A stretch of 48,160 bases of DNA from JBDROU01 sp043809745 [NCBI: bacterium] (GTDB lineage: Bacteria > Elusimicrobiota > JBDRMW01). Location of the stretch: NCBI GenBank assembly GCA_043809745.1, contig JBDROU010000085.1:1-48160 (forward strand). The letters are read 5' to 3'. Of the stretch, positions 42,487-48,160 are shown piece by piece (the stretch's first letter is position 1; every line of letters begins with the position of its first letter). The notes beneath the pieces are model-generated. The model was given only the letters and a program-made list of their open reading frames with translations. It was not told the origin of the DNA and searched no databases. The position numbers and the translations under genes are program-made.

Positions 42487-42540
42487 CCTATCAATCCCGC
42501 ATCACCTTTGTGCTTCTTTTGCCTTGCACTTTGCAAGAAA

Positions 42541-42578
42541 CACCCCCGCCTAAAAACATCTGCAAGGGGGGTTTTTTT
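42541..42578 (+). terminator. C/G-rich hairpin followed by T7
   Basis: ACCCCC at 42542-42547 pairs with GGGGGT at 42567-42572 and is followed by seven T. It ends transcription coming from the left or stands before the next gene's promoter. An alternative pairing with the shifted G run is possible. Confidence 0.55.
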
Positions 42579-42705
42579 GGGGAGTTCCCAACACTTTTGC
42601 CAAAAAATCTGTATATATGCGGTAGGGGATAAAAAATATTTTTTTTAATTTTTTTTGCATCAATTTGCCCAAAACCCGGCGCTATCAATATAGAGGGACA
42701 TTGAT

Positions 42706-42957
42706 ATGGAAATGAAGGGAAGGACCTATCAGACTAAATCCATCGAACTTGCCAGTTTCCTGCTTTCTAAGGGCTATTCTTTGATTAAAACAGAGCTAAA
42801 TGGCAACGGCAGAGTTATTTTTGTCTTTACAGTCAAATCCGGGATTGAGACAGATATCCAGGAATTCAACAGCGGTACCGCGCTCGTTAAAGTAAAAGAC
42901 ATTTTTTCATCAATCAGCAGAATAAAAGGGCTTATCTGGGATCACAGACGGAAATGA
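42706..42957 (+). CDS. Small DUF5659-like protein
   Basis: The 83-residue protein reads YQTKSIELASFLLSKGYSLI, then a basic/acidic middle (NGRVIFVFTV) and LVKVKDIFSSISRIKGLIWD. A purine-rich GAGGG lies nine bases before the ATG and an operator-like inverted repeat overlaps it. This pattern resembles DUF5659-type proteins that precede primase genes in plasmids and integrative elements; I am fairly sure of the context but not of the family name. No catalytic motif is visible. It ends 28 bp before the primase-helicase start. Confidence 0.55.
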   Translation: MEMKGRTYQTKSIELASFLLSKGYSLIKTELNGNGRVIFVFTVKSGIETDIQEFNSGTALVKVKDIFSSISRIKGLIWDHRRK

Positions 42958-42985
42958 AATTAACTGAATTGAAAGGAGATTAAAG

Positions 42986-45949
42986 ATGAACGGAATCGAA
43001 GAGAAGCTGAAACAGAAGGGGATCTGGGAGACGTACAAAAAAACCATTCTTAATCAACTCACCTATCAGGACGTCTACGGAGACATCAAAAATCAGAAAG
43101 AAAGTACTGACGGCTGGGTAACCGGTCAATGCCCGTTCCATAGCGACGAACATAACTCGTTTGGATTTAACAAAAATACTTTGGCATGGGTCTGTTTTTC
43201 AGATTGCGGTAAGGGAAGCGTCTTTGACTTTATCATGCATACCAGTTGTAAAAATTTTAAGGACACACTTCTGGAATTAGGAAGCAGATTGGGCATACCA
43301 AGACCTTTTCAGAAAAAAGCACACAATCCGCCCATAAGAGAAGAATTGCTAAAACAATGGACAGCCTGTATTAATGAAGAGCTCAAAAGATACCTCAGAG
43401 AAACACGAGGATTGGCTGATGTAACCATTGAAAAGTACGAGATCGGCTGGGACGTAAAACGCCAGAGATATACGATACCAGTCAGAGATGAACGAGGCAA
43501 TCTTGTAAATATCCGGCTTTATAATCCTCATTCAAATCCCAAAATAATCAACTATACTGACGGCAAACACAAATACGGGTCTCCCGCAAGACTCTATGGT
43601 CTTGACGAACTGGTAAAGTCCAATAACAAGCAGGTAATAGTCACGGAAGGAGAATGGGACCGGCTTATACTCCAGCAGGAAGATTTTACTGCAGTAACCG
43701 GTACACACGGCTGTTCAGTCTTCAGGCCTGAATGGGTTAAGCATTTTGAAGGCAAAGATGTTGTCATCATTTATGACTGCGACAAAGAAGGACAGACAGC
43801 AGTAAATAACATTGTGATTAAAGCCTTCAGAAACTCAAAAGTATCTTCCATAAAAAACGTAATTCTGCCGTTAAAAGGAACCAAAGATGCCAAAGACATT
43901 ACTGATTATTTTCACAAATATGGGTCTTCAAATCCCGATTTGCAAAAGTTAATTGATGAAACGCCTGTTTTTACATATCAGGAACCTGCCGGTGATGAAG
44001 CACCAATCCTGCTTGATTCATTCACTGATATTGAAAATAAAGAATACATTGACAAAAGAATAGAATGTGCGATTACCGTATGCGGGGAAACAGATGAAGC
44101 TTTCCATGCGGTTGAGGAATTCAGTGTAACATACTGTTCCAAACTAAAAAAAGGCGAATGTTTCGACTGCTCAGACATTATAAGGATCCCATTAAACTCA
44201 TCGGTTTACATTGGCAGTTGTATGTCAACGAACGTGCAGGTTGTTTCAATGTTGAGGGACTTATGCTGCCGGTATGGTCAGAAACCCACAATAGAAATCC
44301 TGAAGCGCACAACAGTAAAGGAATTCTTCTGCCACCAGAAAGTTAACCGCATAGTTCAGATGATTGACAAAAAAACCAAAGATGAAAGCCAGAAGGTTAT
44401 CCAGTACATAAACGGTTCAAGACAGGAACTGATGGAGAAAAAAGTTTATTATCTTTCCTCAGATGAGATAGTTCCCGGAAACTACATTGCCTCAGGCTTT
44501 GTCAAAACGCATCCCAAAACACAGCAGATAACGTTTCTTATAGAAAAACTTACTCCAATAGAAGAAGACTTTCAGAGTTTTGATCTGCAGAAGAACATTA
44601 AACATTTAACTGACTTCAAAAAACTTTCATGGGAAGACATACTGGTTGATTTAACGGAAAACGTAACCCAGGTATATGAACGGGATGAGATCCTTGTAGC
44701 GATACTGCTTACTTACTGCTCACCGTTACGGTTTAATTTTAATGATGACTCAATACCTCTGCGGGGCTGGATTAATGCTGTCATCATCGGCGATTCAGGT
44801 ACAGGCAAGACCCAAACCTATACCCGATTATCTGAATTTGTGGATATCGGGGACTGTTTATCAGGGCTTACCGGTACAAGAACAGGACTTGCTTATGCTC
44901 TTGTTGAACACAAACAAAAAGGCTGGCAGGTTAAAATAGGCAGGTTTCCGGCAAACTCAGGGAAAATTCTCACCCTGGATGAGACACAGCACCTTCCTGA
45001 CTGGCACCTAAGGACAATCAGCAAAGCAATGGAAGAGGGATTCATTCAGATAGACAGGGTCAAAAGCAAGGGATACAAAAGCCAGACCCGGTTAATCATG
45101 ATATGCAACCCGAAATATGATGAAGTAATGGATAGTTATTCTTTTGGCTGTGAAGCGCTTAAAGACTTATTTCCGCCGACTGTTATCAGAAGAATTGATT
45201 TTGCTGTATTCGCCAATGCAAGCGACATCAAAGATCCGTCATTCATCAATAAGACAAAGGAACGTATTAGCACAAGAAAGATTACACCGGAGATGCTTAG
45301 AGCGGTCATCTACTGGACATGGAACTTAAAACCGGACCAGATAATATTCACTGATGAAGCAACGAATTTATGCCTGCAAAAAGCAGATGAAATGATCAAG
45401 ATGTTCGGTTATGCGCCTGAAATACCGCTGGCGCTTTTATCTGATTTCCGCAATAAATTAGCAAGGATTTCTGCTTCATTTGCTGTTTTACGTTTATCCA
45501 GCGATGATGCTTTTTCTCAGCTCATAATAGGACCTAATCACGTTCAAATGGCAGTTGAGTTTCTTACTCGAATTTATACACACGATAATTGCGCTCTTGA
45601 TGATTATTCTGAAATACAGAAAAAGGCAAGCGAGTTAACCGATTATAATGCGGTTAAAAAAGCTTTTCTTGAAAGGAAAGAAAATGAAAAGCATGACAGC
45701 CAAAATGAAGGTATATTTGCCAGAGCTATTCAATGCCTGTATGAGAAAAAAGACATTAGGCGTGAAGATCTGGCTGACCTTGTGGGCTGCAGTACTGAGT
45801 CAGTTAGGAAGATCATCAAACTGCTTAAACGCTATGAGATGGTCAACACAAGCAAAGACGGTTATAGGAAAAAACCGAAGTTCAACAAGTTTTTGAGAAG
45901 ATTTAGCAGGGAATGCCCTGATTTCTTTAAAAATAATGAGGAAGATTAA
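42986..45949 (+). CDS. CHC2 zinc finger / Toprim / MCM-like AAA+ primase-helicase
   Basis: AAGGAG lies seven bases before ATG 42986; the product is 987 residues. A CHC2 zinc finger comes first (about residues 48-80: CPFHSDEHNSFGF, then WVCFSDCGKG). A Toprim domain follows at about 200-265: VTEGEWDRL and VVIIYDCDKEG, the Glu and DxD of the fold. The large C-terminal ATPase has IIGDSGTGKTQ (Walker A, about 601), ILTLDETQHLPDW (Walker B, about 659) and FPPTVIRRIDFAVF (arginine finger), which match MCM helicases (GDPGTAKSQ, ...SRFDLIF) and not the DnaB type. A winged helix (about 905-965) ends it. This is a likely initiator/primase-helicase of the mobile element. Confidence 0.85.
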   Translation: MNGIEEKLKQKGIWETYKKTILNQLTYQDVYGDIKNQKESTDGWVTGQCPFHSDEHNSFGFNKNTLAWVCFSDCGKGSVFDFIMHTSCKNFKDTLLELGSRLGIPRPFQKKAHNPPIREELLKQWTACINEELKRYLRETRGLADVTIEKYEIGWDVKRQRYTIPVRDERGNLVNIRLYNPHSNPKIINYTDGKHKYGSPARLYGLDELVKSNNKQVIVTEGEWDRLILQQEDFTAVTGTHGCSVFRPEWVKHFEGKDVVIIYDCDKEGQTAVNNIVIKAFRNSKVSSIKNVILPLKGTKDAKDITDYFHKYGSSNPDLQKLIDETPVFTYQEPAGDEAPILLDSFTDIENKEYIDKRIECAITVCGETDEAFHAVEEFSVTYCSKLKKGECFDCSDIIRIPLNSSVYIGSCMSTNVQVVSMLRDLCCRYGQKPTIEILKRTTVKEFFCHQKVNRIVQMIDKKTKDESQKVIQYINGSRQELMEKKVYYLSSDEIVPGNYIASGFVKTHPKTQQITFLIEKLTPIEEDFQSFDLQKNIKHLTDFKKLSWEDILVDLTENVTQVYERDEILVAILLTYCSPLRFNFNDDSIPLRGWINAVIIGDSGTGKTQTYTRLSEFVDIGDCLSGLTGTRTGLAYALVEHKQKGWQVKIGRFPANSGKILTLDETQHLPDWHLRTISKAMEEGFIQIDRVKSKGYKSQTRLIMICNPKYDEVMDSYSFGCEALKDLFPPTVIRRIDFAVFANASDIKDPSFINKTKERISTRKITPEMLRAVIYWTWNLKPDQIIFTDEATNLCLQKADEMIKMFGYAPEIPLALLSDFRNKLARISASFAVLRLSSDDAFSQLIIGPNHVQMAVEFLTRIYTHDNCALDDYSEIQKKASELTDYNAVKKAFLERKENEKHDSQNEGIFARAIQCLYEKKDIRREDLADLVGCSTESVRKIIKLLKRYEMVNTSKDGYRKKPKFNKFLRRFSRECPDFFKNNEED

Positions 45950-46218
45950 ATGATCCCCATTGAACCATTGTCCCAAAATAGCGTGTTTTCCGTCGGAGAG
46001 GGGGATGAACCCCTGTTTCTACTACCCCCTTTGTGCTTCACCGTGAAAACAAGGTGCGGGCTTGCTTTCAGGGTGGCTCCAATTTGGGCTGTAGAAGCAG
46101 AGGTTCACTATGCAATATTAGAGAATTAGCTTAAAAATCATATTGTTTCAAGATTTAGCAAAGACAGAGGTTCAAGGGGAAAGAGTAAATCTTATAACAG
46201 AAAAAGGAGGGTATTTGT
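45950..46218. other. Intergenic region with small repeats
   Basis: No credible gene lies here. A GGGG-GATGAA-CCCC hairpin is present near 46000-46013. CAGAGGTTCA occurs twice (46098-46107, 46165-46174) and a CAGAGGTAC variant occurs at 46388-46396, just before the recombinase gene. The repeats could be recombinase-binding or att-site half-sites, but this is only a guess. Confidence 0.35.
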
Positions 46219-46374
46219 ATGTGGGAAGATGAACGAGACTTAACGCCGGAGGAAAGGTTGGACAGGGTAATAGAAGTGCTTGCCCGCTGGGTTTTGCAAT
46301 TAAATGAATTGCGGAAAAAATCGACGAAAAAGAATCAGAAAAAAGATACAGATTATTTGAATGATTTGACTTGA
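46219..46374 (+). CDS. Small acidic/basic protein of unknown function
   Basis: An AGGAGGG site lies eight bases before ATG 46219, supporting this 51-residue frame. It reads MWEDERDLTPEERLDRVIEV and continues as a helix (LARWVLQLNELRKK), then a Lys-rich tail. It may be a small regulator or accessory factor of the recombinase 76 bp downstream. I do not recognise a family. Confidence 0.5.
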   Translation: MWEDERDLTPEERLDRVIEVLARWVLQLNELRKKSTKKNQKKDTDYLNDLT

Positions 46375-46450
46375 CTTACGTCGAAAACAGAGGTACCCTG
46401 TGCCTGCTGTGAGCCCATAATATCGTCGGAAAAGTGATAAGGCAGCCATT

Positions 46451-48049
46451 ATGCTTCAAACCGCTGTTAAACAAAGAGTCTGCGCCATATATACAAGAAA
46501 ATCAAATGAGAAGAACCTCAATGTTGAGTTTAACTCGCTTGATGCTCAAAGGGAAAGCGCAGAATCATATATTAAAAGCCAGAAAGCAGTGGGCTGGGAG
46601 ATATATCCTGAACGGTATGATGACCCTGCATATTCAGGCGGGGATATGGAAAGACCAGCGATCAGAAGACTGCTGAATGATGCAAGACTCAAAAAATTTG
46701 ATGTAGTTGTAGTCTATAAAGTTGACCGGCTGTCCCGGAGTTTAAGAGATTTTGTCAAGATCATGGAGGTATTCGAGAAATACGGTGTTTCCTTTGTTGC
46801 CGTAACACAGCATTTTGATACTTCAAGTTCAATGGGCCGATTGACGCTGAATATTCTCTTAAGCTTTGCGCAGTTTGAACGTGAGATTGACTCTGAACGT
46901 ATACGAGATAAACGGGCCGCTCAGGCACGTCGGGGAAAATGGCTTGGCGGTTATCCCATTATCGGGTATGATCTGGATTATACAAATAAAAAGACGGTTA
47001 CCAATGATTCAGAAAAAGCTCTCGTTAAACAGATGTTTGACACTTATGCTAAAGTAAGATCATTAAGCAAGGCTGCTAAAATCCTCAATAACATGGGCTA
47101 TAGAACTAAGGAATGGAAAAACAAAAAAGATAATATCGTTGGAGGATTCAATTTCAACAAAGCTAATCTGGTGCGGTATCTTAAAAATCCCCGGTACATT
47201 GGCAAGATTCCTTTTAACGGAGAGTTATTCCAGGGAGAACATGAAGCACTTGTTGATGAGAGGTTGTTTTCAAAGGTTCAGAAAATCCTAAAAGAAAATG
47301 ATGCACTTAACAGTTCCGGCAATGAAGACAGCCACGGCTTTCTGCTTAAAGGACTGGTGAAATGCAGTAACTGCGGTTCTGCTATGACGCCCAACTTTGC
47401 ATATTCCAAGAGCAAGAAATATTTCTATTACAAATGCATCAAGGTTATAAAACTTGATAAATCAGCATGCAATACTTCAAGCGTACCGGCAAGAGAGCTT
47501 GAAAATATTGTCATAGACAGAATAAAGCACATCGCTCAAAATGAAAAGATAATCCAAGGCATGATAGAGAAAGCAAAGGTTCTTGCGGATAATGACATCC
47601 CAAAATTAAAAGAAGAGCATGCAAGACTTTTGGGTGAATCAAGAAAAATCGATGAGCAGGCACATAATCTGATAAATGTGATTTCTATACAGGGAATGCA
47701 GGAGAAGAATAAATATCTGCTTCAGAAGCTGGATGATCTTGCCGGAAGAAGCGAGCAGATCCGGGAGCGGATCAGGATACTTGAGTTTGATGTGGACAAG
47801 GTGCGTAATCAGGAAATAGACAAACAGGCGGTGCTGGAACTATTCAAATACTTCAAAGAAACGTTTGATTCGCAGCCGATTGAAGAGAGGAAGGAATTAA
47901 TACGACTGATGGTAAAAGATGTTGTATATGACGCAAAGAACCATGAAATAGCCTTAAGCTTTTACTCCATGCCGATTGATACGCTCTCACCCGATGGTTT
48001 TGATGAGCGTATCGGGCGACGGGCTGTATGGTTAATGTACGAACCATAA
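46451..48049 (+). CDS. Large serine recombinase (integrase)
   Basis: The 532-residue protein has the catalytic domain (CAIYTRKSNEKNLN, Ser about 18; DVVVVYKVDRLSRSLRDFV; LLSFAQFEREIDSERIRDK), the Recombinase domain (MFDTYAKVRSLSKAAKILNN, LVRYLKNPRYIGKI) and the zinc ribbon (KCSNCGSAMTP, then YYKCIKV and ACNTSS). A long coiled coil (about 390-470) and C-terminal end follow. This is the full architecture of phage- and ICE-type large serine integrases. It probably excises and integrates the element. A start codon further upstream is not needed. Confidence 0.93.
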   Translation: MLQTAVKQRVCAIYTRKSNEKNLNVEFNSLDAQRESAESYIKSQKAVGWEIYPERYDDPAYSGGDMERPAIRRLLNDARLKKFDVVVVYKVDRLSRSLRDFVKIMEVFEKYGVSFVAVTQHFDTSSSMGRLTLNILLSFAQFEREIDSERIRDKRAAQARRGKWLGGYPIIGYDLDYTNKKTVTNDSEKALVKQMFDTYAKVRSLSKAAKILNNMGYRTKEWKNKKDNIVGGFNFNKANLVRYLKNPRYIGKIPFNGELFQGEHEALVDERLFSKVQKILKENDALNSSGNEDSHGFLLKGLVKCSNCGSAMTPNFAYSKSKKYFYYKCIKVIKLDKSACNTSSVPARELENIVIDRIKHIAQNEKIIQGMIEKAKVLADNDIPKLKEEHARLLGESRKIDEQAHNLINVISIQGMQEKNKYLLQKLDDLAGRSEQIRERIRILEFDVDKVRNQEIDKQAVLELFKYFKETFDSQPIEERKELIRLMVKDVVYDAKNHEIALSFYSMPIDTLSPDGFDERIGRRAVWLMYEP

Positions 48050-48160
48050 CAATCCACTTTCCGAATATAATACATAATTATTGGGACTTTTATCAACACC
48101 GCAATGTTTAACTAAATGGAACCAATGACAAACAGTTTAGACGCTTTTTTCCGCTTTTAC
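48050..48160. other. Right edge after the integrase
   Basis: No gene, terminator or repeat is visible here. Large serine integrases often have their attachment site next to the gene, so an att site could lie in this short segment or in 46375-46450; I cannot identify it without a second junction. Confidence 0.4.

Larger units (their letters stand above)
41928..42705. other. Hairpin-rich non-coding region, candidate origin or control region of the element
   Basis: I see no gene in these 778 bp. Several inverted repeats share a TTTGGC-GCCAAA-type core: 42311-42338 (ATTTGGCA ... TGCCAAAT), 42393-42409 (GGTTTGGC-T-GCCAAACC, perfect) and 42473-42486 (TTTTG-CTGC-CAAAA). TTTGAC-CTA-GTCAAA at 42375-42389 is also perfect. 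A terminator-like structure lies at 42541-42578. A dyad TATCAAT/ATTGATA at 42683-42706 overlaps the start of the next gene. Such repeat-rich DNA before a replication gene is typical of an origin or partition region, but that is inference. Confidence 0.5.

Noticed and set aside
41928-42705. CRISPR array in the repeat-rich region before the primase gene
   Set aside because: The repeats are inverted and differ in sequence and spacing; there is no regular direct repeat with unique spacers and no cas gene.

Overview
This 48 kb window is almost certainly bacterial. It is AT-rich, uses standard AGGAGG-type ribosome binding sites and sigma70-like promoters, and has tightly overlapping operons. The phylum cannot be fixed from sequence alone. 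A weak hint toward Omnitrophota or another under-cultured phylum is the secreted protein at 382-1365, whose signal peptide runs into an SSLLAPPL-type sequence. About 1-38% from each end of the window reads as accessory or mobile DNA around a metabolic core.

Left part (1-17.9 kb): a decayed left edge and a defence island, nearly all on the minus strand. It holds a broken DUF1016/YhcG-type nuclease gene (nonsense codon plus lost 3' end), two small nuclease-like proteins (GIY-YIG-like and HNH-like), and a three-gene cassette. The cassette has a caspase-like peptidase fused to a Ski2-type helicase, a three-TM membrane protein, and a small overlapping gene; I propose it as a candidate undescribed abortive-infection type system. 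Next come a HTH-Panacea antitoxin / RelE-like toxin / GIY-YIG module and a type I restriction-modification operon. The operon order is HTH regulator, hsdM (frameshifted), DUF1016 nuclease, hsdS, an unknown gene, and hsdR with a C-terminal S24 (LexA-like) domain. The two DUF1016 genes carry perfect 27- and 29-nt DNA palindromes of unrelated sequence at exactly the same alignment column. hsdR carries a 54-nt in-frame palindromic insertion.

Middle left (17.9-24.5 kb): a copper-handling operon headed by a CsoR repressor, with an operator lying inside its promoter. It encodes a CopB-type P1B-ATPase, several YHS-domain proteins (one fused to a thioredoxin-reductase-like flavoprotein that lacks the CxxC), a cupredoxin, a DUF302 protein, small membrane proteins and an RnfD/NqrB-like membrane protein.

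Middle (24.8-39.7 kb): sulfur metabolism. An ArsM-like methyltransferase and a cysteine desulfurase are followed by a decayed nucleoside phosphorylase. Then comes one long operon of overlapping genes: cysH, a PiT-type (sulfate/phosphate) permease, hemA, a short hemC, a ThiS-like sulfur carrier, metY, a ThiF/HesA-like activating enzyme, a JAMM-protease/sulfite-reductase fusion, tusA, cobA-hemD, hemB, hemL and cysK. It makes sirohaem for the sulfite reductase, reduces sulfate, and passes sulfide through a protein thiocarboxylate to homocysteine (the HcyS/HcyD/HcyF type of route) and to cysteine. An Rrf2 regulator is encoded upstream. Related dyad sites sit at its own promoter and at two promoter-like positions before cysH.

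Right part (39.9-48.2 kb): a DMT-type transporter with a long His-rich tail, then a mobile element. The element has two serine recombinases, about 780 bp of hairpin-rich non-coding DNA, a DUF5659-like small protein, and a large CHC2 zinc-finger/Toprim/MCM-like AAA+ protein that looks like a primase-helicase for the element's replication.

All functional assignments come from motif reading and remembered families; no database search was possible.
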